Source: Algoriphagus aquimarinus (GTDB lineage: Bacteria; Bacteroidota; Bacteroidia; Cytophagales; Cyclobacteriaceae). Taken from it: 64,000 bases of DNA. Positions within the stretch are counted from its first letter, which is position 1; every line of letters starts with the position of its first letter. The stretch lies in contig NZ_VORW01000001.1 of the NCBI RefSeq assembly GCF_007997215.1, positions 806,001-870,000 of the forward strand, read 5' to 3'. The notes under the pieces were generated by a model. It was not told where the DNA came from and ran no database searches. It saw only the letters and a program-made list of their open reading frames with translations. The position numbers and the translations under genes are program-made. Below, one piece after another: positions 36,610 to 44,687 of the stretch.

Positions 36610-37695
36610 TCACCATTTTCCCAATGAGAGCGTTGCCGCTTCTACTATTCTCATCATGTCTGGATGAGCATTATTGTTTAGGATAATAACTGTCTTGTTT
36701 TCTTCCAAAAATCGAACAATGATCGTACTGTAGCCGGGATTAGATCCAGTGTGCATGACCATTTTTCCGAAGGGGCTTTGGGGTTTGATCTCCCATCCAA
36801 AACCGTAATAGCTGCGGGTACCATCATTTAACTTGAAGGCAGTATAAGCCTCCTCCATAGTTTCTTTAGTGACGAGCTTCTCTGTGTAAAGCGCTTGATC
36901 CCATTTCAGCAAATCCTGGGCACTGCTACTTACCCTACCTGGTCCTTTTCTGTTGCCAAGCCATACCGTATAATCTGAGGAATGGAAGGTATTGGCATTG
37001 ACATACTTGCCATTTTCATCCTTTTGGTGACCTGCAGCAAAGGTCTGAACCTGTGCTTTTTCCTCCAGAGATCTGATAGCAGTATTTTTCATTTTTAGCG
37101 GATCAAAAATCCAAGCTTTAGAAAGTGCTACAAAATCTTCACCCGTTACTTTCTCCACCACAGATGCCAGCATGACATAGCCTGTATTGCTGTACTCATA
37201 TTTGTCACCTGGATCAAATGATTTCACAGGAGCATATTTCCGTAAGTATTCGAGAATGTCTTGGTTGCCTGCTACCTTACTTTTGTCCCAATGAGCATCC
37301 ATGATCGCTTGATAATCCGGCAAGCCACTGGTATGTGTGAGCAGGTTGCGGATAGTAATATTGGGATAAGGGATTTCTATGTATTTGGAAAGCTTATCAT
37401 CAAAATCCAGCAGACCTTTCTCCTTGCACATCATGATCATCATGGCAGTGAATTGCTTGGAAATCGAGGCTAATTCGAAGATGTCATCTTTATGAAGCAA
37501 ACTTCGATTTTCGTATGCACGCATTCCCATCGCTTCCTCGAAATGAATTTTCCCATTTTCTGCAACGAGAATTACTCCTGAAAACTCTTCAGTTTTAGCT
37601 CTCTCAACTGCTTCTTTTAGGATTTTCTGTTGGGCAACTACATTAGTATTAAAGGAAACAAGCGCCAAAAGGAAGAATGCTAGGAGTCTGTTCAT
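36610..37695 (-). CDS. Serine hydrolase, beta-lactamase class C / esterase-like
   Basis: A 361-residue secreted enzyme (signal peptide ending VVAQQ). The class C motifs are present: SxxK as SISK in ELASISKQFTAM, YxN as YSN in YEYSNTGYVML, and HTG in VMHTGSNPGY. The fold covers penicillin-binding proteins, D-aminopeptidases and esterases, and proteins of this kind in Bacteroidota are rarely true beta-lactamases. It is monocistronic, convergent with the nadR gene (30-base gap) and followed by a VapBC pair on the same strand upstream. Confidence 0.9.
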   Translation of the reverse strand: MNRLLAFFLLALVSFNTNVVAQQKILKEAVERAKTEEFSGVILVAENGKIHFEEAMGMRAYENRSLLHKDDIFELASISKQFTAMMIMMCKEKGLLDFDDKLSKYIEIPYPNITIRNLLTHTSGLPDYQAIMDAHWDKSKVAGNQDILEYLRKYAPVKSFDPGDKYEYSNTGYVMLASVVEKVTGEDFVALSKAWIFDPLKMKNTAIRSLEEKAQVQTFAAGHQKDENGKYVNANTFHSSDYTVWLGNRKGPGRVSSSAQDLLKWDQALYTEKLVTKETMEEAYTAFKLNDGTRSYYGFGWEIKPQSPFGKMVMHTGSNPGYSTIIVRFLEENKTVIILNNNAHPDMMRIVEAATLSLGKW

Positions 37696-37762
37696 GACAA
37701 GGGGATTTATCAGGAAATTACAAAACCTTTTGCTATTGCACTAATTGGGGGAAAAAGGTGCT

Positions 37763-38164
37763 TTATGGAGATTCTGAGGCCTGAATTAATTCAAATGTTA
37801 AAAAGCTTTGCATTAACTTAAAATGCTTATCCAGTGTAAAAAGTGCTAGTTTTTCTTCAATTACTTGCTGCATTATTATTAAATCAGGAATTCCGACATT
37901 ATTGATTCCACTACGGATATTTATGATTTGATATTCTCTGATCATCTCCCAGTCAATTCGAGTAGCGATTTTTTCAAGGGCATTAAGACTGTCCCAAATA
38001 TCGGTTCTCTTTTGATGAATCAGCTTTGGCCCTAGCTCTGTTAAAATAAGGTCGTTTATGCAGACTAGATCGTTTTCAATTAGGTTATCTAAGTAGTCAA
38101 TTTTTCCAAATTTGAAATATTGAATCCATACAGAGCTATCTACTAGAACTCTGTACTTGTTCAT
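37763..38164 (-). CDS. vapC: PIN-domain ribonuclease toxin, VapC type
   Basis: A 133-residue PIN-domain protein. The acidic site is visible: Asp9 (RVLVDSSVWI), Glu in LILTELGPK, Asp in GIPDLII and Asp in LFTLDKHF. Such toxins cut tRNA or rRNA with Mg2+ and are held inactive by the partner antitoxin. Its start overlaps the antitoxin stop by 4 bases, the standard VapBC arrangement. All four acidic residues are intact, so it is probably active. Confidence 0.9.
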   Translation of the reverse strand: MNKYRVLVDSSVWIQYFKFGKIDYLDNLIENDLVCINDLILTELGPKLIHQKRTDIWDSLNALEKIATRIDWEMIREYQIINIRSGINNVGIPDLIIMQQVIEEKLALFTLDKHFKLMQSFLTFELIQASESP

Positions 38165-38358
38165 GATTCTCTATCTCTGAGTCTGTCAAGATCCAAATCT
38201 AAGTCGATTGTACCTTTCATCGTCAACAGACGTTTTCGCTTGATTAGTTTAATTTGTTCTTCTAACACTTCTCTCACAGCTTGATTTTTTGTAGCTGCTC
38301 CTGTTAGCTCCATTATTTCGTCTAATAATTCAGCTGGAATATCTAAAGTCGTCCTCAT
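38161..38358 (-). CDS. vapB: VapB-type antitoxin
   Basis: A 65-residue protein with a ribbon-helix-helix-type N-terminus (MRTTLDIPAELLDEIMELTG) and an acidic tail (IDLDLDLDRLRDRES) that should block the toxin active site. It is the first gene of the pair and overlaps vapC by 4 bases. It probably also represses its own promoter, located within the 126 bases upstream. Confidence 0.88.
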   Translation of the reverse strand: MRTTLDIPAELLDEIMELTGAATKNQAVREVLEEQIKLIKRKRLLTMKGTIDLDLDLDRLRDRES

Positions 38359-38429
38359 GGTTTTTGATGCTAGGTTGCGTGATTAATTGTGCAATATAGA
38401 TAACGCATTGATTTAAAATAGGTTCAAGC

Positions 38430-38461
38430 AAAAAAAAGCCACGGAAAATGTCCCGTGGCTT
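38430..38461 (-). terminator. Rho-independent terminator of the M28 peptidase gene
   Basis: On the minus strand AGCCACGG / CCGTGGCT form an 8-bp stem followed by a run of eight T, 24 bases past the peptidase stop. Confidence 0.88.
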
Positions 38462-38484
38462 TCAGTATAGTATAAGAGGTTAGT

Positions 38485-40026
38485 TTATTCTACGCCACCT
38501 TTTCTAGTAGGAGAGCGTACAGCTGGCCATTCTGTTGGCTCACCGTTTCTCCCAATTGGAATTCTTACTTCTTTAGAAACCATTCCTTCTTCTTCACTTG
38601 CCATGTATACCATGATAGCTGCCATGATCACGTTGTTTTGAACATCGTCAAAAACAATTTTGTCATAAGTATCTAAGTTCGTGTGCCAAGTATAGTTGTA
38701 GTATGACCAGCTCAATGAGCTCAAAGAGAACGCTGGAACGCCAGCTGCCACGAAGGAAGCGTAATCAGATCCACCGCCACCTGGATTGCCAGGGAAGGTA
38801 GTTTCAATATCTTTAGTGATGTTTGTTGGCACTTTTGACATCCAACGGCCTAGGTACTCATAGCTATCTACAAAGCCTTGACCTGATACATTAGCCACTC
38901 GGCCGGTACCGTTATCTTGGTTGAAAAGCGCTTGGATCTTAGGTATCATGTCAGCATGATCTTCCACGAAGGCTCTTGAACCATTCAATCCTTGCTCTTC
39001 AGAACCCCAGTGACCAACCAGGATTGTTCTTTTAGGGTTAGGATATACTTCTTTCAATACTCGCATTACTTCCATCATCATGATGGTACCTGTACCGTTG
39101 TCAGTTGCTCCAGTTCCGCCATCCCATGAGTCAAAGTGAGCAGAAAGCATCACGTACTCCTGAGGCTTCTCAGTTCCTTTGATTTCAGCAATGGTGTTGA
39201 AAGTAGGCACCATTCCGTTTTCTTTGGATTGAGCATTAAGGGTAATCATTGGCTTCTCGCCACCTTCAGCCAATCTGAAAAGTAGGCCGTAGTCCTCAAG
39301 AGAAAGATCTACAGTCGGTACTTTTTTAGTAGATGCAGAGAAAATTTTGTTCGCTCCGAATCCTTGAGACCAGTAAGAAGTGATAATACCAAGTGCTCCA
39401 GCATCTTCCAATGCAGTTGGCAATTCTCTACGACCTTTACCCGTTTTTTGAAGTCTTTCGTTCCATTCTCTAGAGGAAGCAGTACGATCTTCTTTCATTT
39501 TTGCGAAAGATTCCTCAGTTGCATATTCTTCCCAATTGTAATCTGGACGACCAGTCAACTGTGGAGCTGAGATCATTACGTATTTGCCTTTTACAGATGG
39601 AAGCCATGCCTTGAAAGCTGCTTCATCAGCCAATTCTGGAATCACAACTACTTCGCCTTGAGCTCCACCTTTTGGCGAAGATGGACTCCAAGCCAGTTGA
39701 GTACCTGCTAGAGATCTTGTCCAAGGAGCCACCATATCGATGTGAGTGATTCCTCTTTCCCAGCCTTTCCACTCGCCCCACTGCTCGTTGCGTGCTTCGA
39801 TGCCCCAGCCTTTGTATTTAGCAACTGCCCAATCGTGTGCTTTCTGCATTTGAGGAGAACCTACCAGTCTTGGTCCGATTCCATCCATCAATTCATGCCC
39901 AATTTGCTTAAGCTGAGAGTTTTCAGTTTCCTCTTTGATGATCTTTTCAATCACCTCGTCTTGTGCTTGGACGTTACTGCCTAGAAGCAGCATCAAGCCC
40001 ATGCCTATTAAATATCTCTTTTTCAT
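38485..40026 (-). CDS. M28 family metallopeptidase, secreted
   Basis: A 513-residue enzyme with a signal peptide (to about NVQAQ). The co-catalytic zinc site is visible: His and Asp in SAHFDSWDGGTGATDNGTG, the Glu pair in GHWGSEEQGLNG, Asp in LFNQDNGTG and His in NYTWHTNLDTY. A PA-like insert (about 120-260) lies before the catalytic domain, as in many secreted M28 aminopeptidases and glutamate-carboxypeptidase-like enzymes. It should release amino acids from peptides in the periplasm or outside. Monocistronic, with its own terminator. Confidence 0.92.
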   Translation of the reverse strand: MKKRYLIGMGLMLLLGSNVQAQDEVIEKIIKEETENSQLKQIGHELMDGIGPRLVGSPQMQKAHDWAVAKYKGWGIEARNEQWGEWKGWERGITHIDMVAPWTRSLAGTQLAWSPSSPKGGAQGEVVVIPELADEAAFKAWLPSVKGKYVMISAPQLTGRPDYNWEEYATEESFAKMKEDRTASSREWNERLQKTGKGRRELPTALEDAGALGIITSYWSQGFGANKIFSASTKKVPTVDLSLEDYGLLFRLAEGGEKPMITLNAQSKENGMVPTFNTIAEIKGTEKPQEYVMLSAHFDSWDGGTGATDNGTGTIMMMEVMRVLKEVYPNPKRTILVGHWGSEEQGLNGSRAFVEDHADMIPKIQALFNQDNGTGRVANVSGQGFVDSYEYLGRWMSKVPTNITKDIETTFPGNPGGGGSDYASFVAAGVPAFSLSSLSWSYYNYTWHTNLDTYDKIVFDDVQNNVIMAAIMVYMASEEEGMVSKEVRIPIGRNGEPTEWPAVRSPTRKGGVE

Positions 40027-40135
40027 GCGTTAATATTTGGTTTATTTTAGTTCTAAAAATATACTTTGAAAATCTCATTTCCGAGCCGTTGGTGGATTTG
40101 TAAGGGGGTTGAAGGAGTTATACTGCACAGTTAGC

Positions 40136-40960
40136 CTATTTCTGGCCTTCAAAATAATTATGGAAAAATAGCAGCTGGTATTGCACGGCATCTCTCCAGT
40201 AATCCCAAGAATGACCTCCAGGTCCTGTCATGAATGTATGTGGAATGTTGTTGTAAGCTAGTTTTTCATGCAGTTTCACATTTACATGGTAAAAGAAATC
40301 CTCTGTACCGCAGCTGATGATCAACTTCAGTTTATTTGCTATCAGGCGATTGCTTTGATACATCACTGAGTATTCCTCCCAGCGAGCAGGGTTTTCAGCT
40401 TTGGTACCTAGGTATTTTTTCATCTCCCAGTTTTCCGGAAAAGGATAAATGTCCACTCCACCACTTAGACTTCCTGCTGTACCATAGGTTTCCTGATGAC
40501 GGAATGCGAGATATAGTGCACCATGTCCTCCCATACTCAGGCCAGTAATTGCTCTTCCTTCGCGGCTCTGAATCGTGCTGTATTTTTGGTCGATAAACTC
40601 TACCAATTCTTTTCCCACATAAGTCTCATACATGGAGCTCTCTACTTCTGGACTATCCCAGTACCAGCTTCCAAAATTCCCATCAGGCGTCACGATGATT
40701 AGATCATATTGATCTGCATAATTCTCCAGTTGTGGAACTTGATTTAGCCATGCTTTATAATCTCCCGAATAACCATGAAGTAAATACACCACTGGGTAGT
40801 CTTTGGATTCGCTATAATCTTTTGGTGTGATCACTACTGCCTTGATCTCCTTTTGCATAGCTGCGCTGAAAGTAGCAACTGTGTCGACGCTGGCAAGCAC
40901 GCGAAGAGATAGCAGGGAGAAAAAAGTAAGTGCTAGTATGAAGTTGAGTTTGTATTTCAT
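40136..40960 (-). CDS. Secreted esterase (alpha/beta hydrolase, esterase D-like)
   Basis: A 274-residue enzyme with a signal peptide ending near RVLASVD. The esterase (PF00756) pattern is clear: VVYLLHGYSGDYKAWL, VTPDGNFGSWYWDSP, nucleophile Ser in ITGLSMGGHGAL, Asp in CGTEDFFY and His in TGPGGHSWDYW. The family includes feruloyl esterases and S-formylglutathione hydrolases; with a signal peptide, an extracellular ester such as a feruloyl or acetyl group on a polysaccharide is more likely. It is 36 bases downstream of a sugar isomerase-like gene and forms a likely pair with it. Confidence 0.9.
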   Translation of the reverse strand: MKYKLNFILALTFFSLLSLRVLASVDTVATFSAAMQKEIKAVVITPKDYSESKDYPVVYLLHGYSGDYKAWLNQVPQLENYADQYDLIIVTPDGNFGSWYWDSPEVESSMYETYVGKELVEFIDQKYSTIQSREGRAITGLSMGGHGALYLAFRHQETYGTAGSLSGGVDIYPFPENWEMKKYLGTKAENPARWEEYSVMYQSNRLIANKLKLIISCGTEDFFYHVNVKLHEKLAYNNIPHTFMTGPGGHSWDYWRDAVQYQLLFFHNYFEGQK

Positions 40961-40996
40961 TTCGGAGTTTAAATAGAGTTAATGGGAAGATTTAAT

Positions 40997-41896
40997 TTAG
41001 GCAAATAAGTTGATCAGATTTTTCTTAAAAAATTCTGCGCTTTCTTTTACGCTTTGAATGGGGTCATGCGCGAAATTACCGCCTTGCTCTATGTAGTAAT
41101 ATTCCATTCCTGACATAGCTGCATCAGGGAGGATTTTGGTGTAATCAATTGATCCATTTCCCATCTCGGTGTAGTCCCGGCTGATTTTATCCATGTCTTT
41201 GATGTGCCACATGACAAATCGGCCTGGCGCTTCCATGAAAAGCTCATGCGCTGTGCGTGGAGAGCTGTGCGCTACCCAGTACAGATCTATCTGAAGTTTG
41301 ACTAATTCCGGATCGGTATTTTGCAGAATAATGTCATATCCCATTTCACCATTGTGATCAATAAATTCAAAATCGTGGTTGTGGTAGGCAAAGCCCAGTC
41401 CAGCTTTATTCACACGCTCACCGATCAAATTCAGCTTATCAGCTAGGATTTTAAACTTTTCTATGGAGCGGGATTCAGGGTCGAGCCATGGCCAAGTGAT
41501 ATACTTTTGTTCCAATGCATGAGCACCTTCTATGCTCTGATCCGTGTAGCGGATAAGCTCATCTGTTGTGCCGTTGAAATACTTGATAAAATCGTAATGA
41601 CCACTTGTGCTTAGAAGGGAATTGTCCTCCAAGACCTTCTTGAAATCAGTTGCTGGCATGCCATAGAAACTTTGCGTAGCTCCATCATATCCGTAGGTTT
41701 CGGTATCCTGATAGCCAAAACCAGCGATAGCTTTTAGGGCTTTCTTTGGGTCCTCAGCCATAGGAGCTCTAATGGTAAAGAGCTGTAATCCCATTTTGTA
41801 GGACTTTGCTTTTGAAAAATTGAAACTGGAAAGGCCAAAGCTTGCGACTGATAGCGCAAGTCCTGATTGCTTGATAAAATTTCGGCGGTTAAGCAT
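40997..41896 (-). CDS. Sugar phosphate isomerase/epimerase-like protein, exported
   Basis: A 299-residue TIM-barrel protein of the xylose-isomerase-like family. A Tat-type signal (MLNRRNFIKQSGLALSVAS) precedes the barrel. Metal-binding positions occur in LGFAYHNHDFEF, LQIDLYWVAHS, MWHIKDMDK and YYYIEQGG. Exported members act on free sugars or sugar derivatives, but specific activities are mostly unknown. It is co-oriented with and 36 bases upstream of the secreted esterase gene. This is the last chromosomal-type gene before the cassette region. Confidence 0.88.
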   Translation of the reverse strand: MLNRRNFIKQSGLALSVASFGLSSFNFSKAKSYKMGLQLFTIRAPMAEDPKKALKAIAGFGYQDTETYGYDGATQSFYGMPATDFKKVLEDNSLLSTSGHYDFIKYFNGTTDELIRYTDQSIEGAHALEQKYITWPWLDPESRSIEKFKILADKLNLIGERVNKAGLGFAYHNHDFEFIDHNGEMGYDIILQNTDPELVKLQIDLYWVAHSSPRTAHELFMEAPGRFVMWHIKDMDKISRDYTEMGNGSIDYTKILPDAAMSGMEYYYIEQGGNFAHDPIQSVKESAEFFKKNLINLFA

Positions 41897-42139
41897 AGGT
41901 TCAGGTTTGAGGTAAGAATTCAGCCTTCAAGATAGGGAGTTTGCTTATTCTTTAACTAAAGATTGCACATTGCTGAGATTGGTAAAACTCCTTTTACTTC
42001 ACTCTAGCAAGACAAGATTTTTCGTGTGTGCCATCACTTCCGATCGTTAGATCTTTCTATTGGGCAGTCCACTAACACTGGGAAGATTTTGTTGGTGGGG
42101 TATTTTAAAAGACCTAATATTTTTTTAACTAGTATAGAC

Positions 42140-42573
42140 TTGCGTCTATTTCAGCATAGAGGATATATGCGCAGCATTTTTAAGCGCTATGGAAAAATTT
42201 TTTATCGAAATTCAAGTCATTGCACGGAAGATCCTGCTCAAAATACCCAAAAATGAGCAGGACATACAGTTTATTAGGTCAATGCCCTATGTCCGATGGA
42301 ACAAATCCGACTTTCATTGGGAAGTACCACACTATCCTGGCAACCTCGAAAAAATCATTGCGTATTTCGGGGATCGAGTGCATTCCATTAAGAAATCAGA
42401 GGAAATTCCTGTCAACCTAAAAGGACATTCTACAATTCAAAAAGATCAAGTATTGATGATCAGAACTAATTCCGGTCGGATCAAACTGATTTTTGGTTAC
42501 CTCACAGAGCTGATCAAGCACATCAAAACAATTCCATATCACCACTGGGATACTAAATAAGAAATAGACGCAA
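42140..42573. repeat. 13-bp perfect inverted repeat around the recombinase remnant
   Basis: TTGCGTCTATTTC (42140-42152) and its exact reverse complement GAAATAGACGCAA (42561-42573) flank the recombinase remnant. The left arm also forms a local hairpin (ATAGAC-TTGC-GTCTAT, 42134-42149). The right arm lies 16 bases before the first cassette boundary GTTAGCAG, in the position where an attI site would be expected. Confidence 0.8.
42189..42560 (+). pseudogene. Truncated tyrosine recombinase (N-terminal region only)
   Basis: A 123-codon frame resembling the N-terminal extension that precedes the core-binding domain of XerC/D-like integrases of Cytophagales: the segment around IRSMPYVRWNKSDFHWEVPHY, then GNLEKIIAYFG, with a second partial copy (LIKHIKTIPYHHWDTK) just before the stop. 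A full protein would have some 250-270 more residues with the catalytic R-H-R-Y set; none are present. It is followed by the 13-bp repeat and a cassette array, the place of an integron integrase. I infer a remnant that has lost the catalytic domain. Recognition is from memory of the family. Confidence 0.55.
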
Positions 42574-42637
42574 TTGAGCCTATATTACGTTAGCAGTAAT
42601 TTTAGAAGACCGTAATAAATTAAAATACGCAGAAATC

Positions 42638-43084
42638 ATGAAAAACAACGAAGAACTTTTTCGAATATTTATTGAAGAAGGATTTAGCAAAGGAGATGTT
42701 ACCGTCCTTGACACCTATTCTTCTCCTGACTTTATAGAACATCAATATGGTTTCCATCCTCCTGGAGCTCAAGGGGTAAAAAATGCCATTAATAGTTTGC
42801 ACAACTCATTTCCCGATTTTAGTTTGACCATTGAGGACATTGTTGTTGATGGTGACAAAGTTTGGGGAAGGATGACTGGACGGGGCACGCATAAAAAACA
42901 ATTTGGACCATTACCTCCGACAGGAAAAAAATTCGAGATTACGGTTATTGATATTATGCAGTTTAAAGATGGTAAACTTATCGCGCATTGGGGTGTCCCC
43001 GACCGTTTGGCTTTAATGGAACAACTCGGAATGAAGCCACCACCAAAATTTATAATGAAAATAATAAGCTTTCTTAAAAGATAA
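42638..43084 (+). CDS. SnoaL-like polyketide cyclase / ester cyclase family protein
   Basis: A 148-residue NTF2-fold protein of the SnoaL/ester cyclase type: opening helix EELFRIFIEEGFSKGDVTVLD, then SPDFIEHQYGFHPPGAQGVKN with its His/His positions, the HNSFPDFSLTIEDIVVDGDKV strand pair and the FEITVIDIMQFKDGKLIAHWG end. Proteins of this kind are annotated widely as cyclases but most have unknown substrates. It is the first gene of cassette 1, 42 bases after the GTTAGCAG boundary, and is followed after 13 bases by a DUF1772 gene. The cassette is AT-rich and carries no promoter that I can recognise. Confidence 0.82.
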   Translation: MKNNEELFRIFIEEGFSKGDVTVLDTYSSPDFIEHQYGFHPPGAQGVKNAINSLHNSFPDFSLTIEDIVVDGDKVWGRMTGRGTHKKQFGPLPPTGKKFEITVIDIMQFKDGKLIAHWGVPDRLALMEQLGMKPPPKFIMKIISFLKR

Positions 43085-43097
43085 TTAAAACAAAAAA

Positions 43098-43553
43098 ATG
43101 ACCACAAAAATTATTCGATTTTGCAACATAGTGATGGCAGCATTGGTAGCCGGAACAATCTTTGGAATATGGATTGGATATAATCCAAAGGATTTATCTT
43201 TCCCAACCTATATTGAAGAACAACAGCATACGATTTTAGCTTTAAATACTCTTATGCCTTTGCTGGGTTTGATTACAATTATATTGACAATAATTTCAGC
43301 ATTTCTAAGGCGAAAAGAAAAAACGGCTTTTTCAGTTCTGTTAGTTGCAAGTGTTTTTTTGATCATAAGTGGTCTTACAACCAAATTTGGAAATCAACCA
43401 ATTAATAGCATTGTAATGACTTGGGCTGTGAAAAGCCCACCAAATAATTGGATGGACCTAAGAAATCAGTGGTGGTTTTATCATGAAGTAAGAACATTGT
43501 CAGCATTTATTGGTCTTTGTCTTATTTCATGGACAAGTATGAAAAAGGACTAA
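43098..43553 (+). CDS. DUF1772 (anthrone oxygenase-like) membrane protein
   Basis: A 151-residue membrane protein with four hydrophobic helices (about 8-27, 44-66, 75-92, 132-147). The DUF1772 signature is the loop FGNQPINSIVMTW with the later WMDLRNQWWFYHEVRT, close to the N-x-P-x-N...W and W-x-x-LR...WxxxHxxR pattern of anthrone oxygenase-like proteins. Chemistry of the bacterial members is unknown. It is the second gene of cassette 1, 13 bases after the SnoaL-like gene, and ends 6 bases before the attC-like site. Confidence 0.75.
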   Translation: MTTKIIRFCNIVMAALVAGTIFGIWIGYNPKDLSFPTYIEEQQHTILALNTLMPLLGLITIILTIISAFLRRKEKTAFSVLLVASVFLIISGLTTKFGNQPINSIVMTWAVKSPPNNWMDLRNQWWFYHEVRTLSAFIGLCLISWTSMKKD

Positions 43554-43559
43554 AAACTA

Positions 43560-43693
43560 CTGCTAACAAGAGGTTTACGATAGCGGCGGTTCCGTGCTTC
43601 GAAGACACTTTTGTGCATGGTGGAAGTTCGGTTCTCCGAATGAAGTTCATTGGTTAAAATCCCTGCCTGCGTATAGCTGAGAACCGTTGTGTG
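43560..43693 (+). repeat. attC-like recombination site 1
   Basis: 134 bases from CTGCTAAC to GTTGTGTG. Inner arms GGTTTACGATAGCGGCGG and CCTGCCTGCGTATAG...AACC pair with single unpaired bases on one side, as in the extrahelical bases of folded attC sites. The outer AAC/GTT positions correspond to the R'' and R' boxes; they do not match RYYYAAC/GTTRRRY exactly. Confidence 0.6.
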
Positions 43694-43727
43694 AAATTTT
43701 AATACAAACTCGTAAATCATTACAGAC

Positions 43728-44294
43728 ATGAAAAGAAATATATTTATCGCATCTCTTTTGACTTTAGCGACAACGCCATTATTCGCATTTTCACAAGTAA
43801 TAAGAAAATATTCGAGACAAAAAAAGGGATTTAAAATATTAGCAGGTGAGGGGAGAATTCACGGGCACATCAAATTGAAAGGTGTAAACTCGAATATTCT
43901 TGATGTGAAAATTTCAGGAAGTGACACTGATGGCGACCTCGCAATTTTTGAGCAGACTTCTCTGTCGCAGGGCAAGGGAACACCTTTACACATTCACACT
44001 GCACAGGACGAAATATTTTACATTCTTGAAGGCGTATATAAGTTTCAAGTAGGTGACGACAAATATGATTTGAAAACGGGTGACAGTATATTTTTGCCTC
44101 GTCAAGTTGCTCATGCTTGGACACAAGTATCTGAAAAAGGAAAAATGACGGTAATAATGCAACCTGCAGGTAAACTGGAGAATTTTTTTGTTACAATGGC
44201 GGCGCTGGACCATGAGCCGAGTAAGGAAGAAATATCAAAAATTTTTGCAGATAATGATATGCAAGTTGTCGGACCACCTTTGAAGATTGATTGA
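43728..44294 (+). CDS. Secreted cupin-domain protein
   Basis: A 188-residue protein with a signal peptide (IFIASLLTLATTPLFAFS). The cupin motif 1 is PLHIHTAQDEIFYILEGVYKFQVG (two His, one Glu metal ligands) and motif 2 is DSIFLPRQVAHAW (His). The single cupin with a long N-terminal strand region resembles quercetin 2,3-dioxygenase-like proteins. It is the only gene of cassette 2, starting 42 bases after the boundary GTTGTGTG. A dioxygenase, isomerase or binding role is possible; the metal site is intact. Confidence 0.85.
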   Translation: MKRNIFIASLLTLATTPLFAFSQVIRKYSRQKKGFKILAGEGRIHGHIKLKGVNSNILDVKISGSDTDGDLAIFEQTSLSQGKGTPLHIHTAQDEIFYILEGVYKFQVGDDKYDLKTGDSIFLPRQVAHAWTQVSEKGKMTVIMQPAGKLENFFVTMAALDHEPSKEEISKIFADNDMQVVGPPLKID

Positions 44295-44311
44295 CAGATA
44301 AGAAAAACTTC

Positions 44312-44535
44312 ACACAACAAAAGTATTTGAAATAGCAGGGCTGGACAATGAAACATCAGCTGTGTACAAGCATCAGCATTGGTTCGGGCTCGACGTTCAA
44401 TTTTCAGCTTTAGTTCATAACTTCAACAACATATTTTCAAATGAGCATTTGTACCGGGCCGACGAGCAATGAATTCCCTGCCTTCGCAAATACTCGAACG
44501 TTAATCAACAGTTTTTCAAAAGCAATCCGTTGTGT
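44312..44535 (+). repeat. attC-like recombination site 2 (end of array)
   Basis: From ACACAAC (44312-44318) to GTTGTGT (44529-44535). Inner arms are AGTATTTG (44322-44329) with CAAATACT (44487-44494) and GCAGGG (44335-44340) with CCCTGC (44476-44481). A nearer GTTAATC at 44500-44506 is an alternative right end and would give a more symmetrical site. It fills most of the 393-base gap between the cupin and GH43 genes; no gene is seen in the rest. Confidence 0.55.
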
Positions 44536-44687
44536 ATCGCCTAATCAAAGCTTAATGACCTAGTGGTCTATGAGCATAAGATCAAGGTGACAAAAACCTC
44601 CTTTACCCTCAACTTTTTAAACTCTACGGTCAGATCCTTCAGCGACTATACTTTTTCGATTAAATTGAGACTAGAAAATCTCAAAAC

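Larger units (their letters stand above)
42589..44535 (+). mobile_element. Integron-like cassette array (two cassettes) without functional integrase
   Basis: Cassette 1 runs from GTTAGCAG (42589-42596) to CTGCTAAC (43560-43567); cassette 2 from GTTGTGTGAA (43686-43695) to TTCACACAAC (44309-44318). The two ends of each cassette are exact reverse complements, while ends of different cassettes share only GTT/AAC. This is what integron cassettes show, because the two ends come together in the circular form as the R' and R'' arms of one attC. Each cassette ends in a long imperfect palindrome. All cassette genes are on one strand, reading away from the recombinase remnant. Confidence 0.7.
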
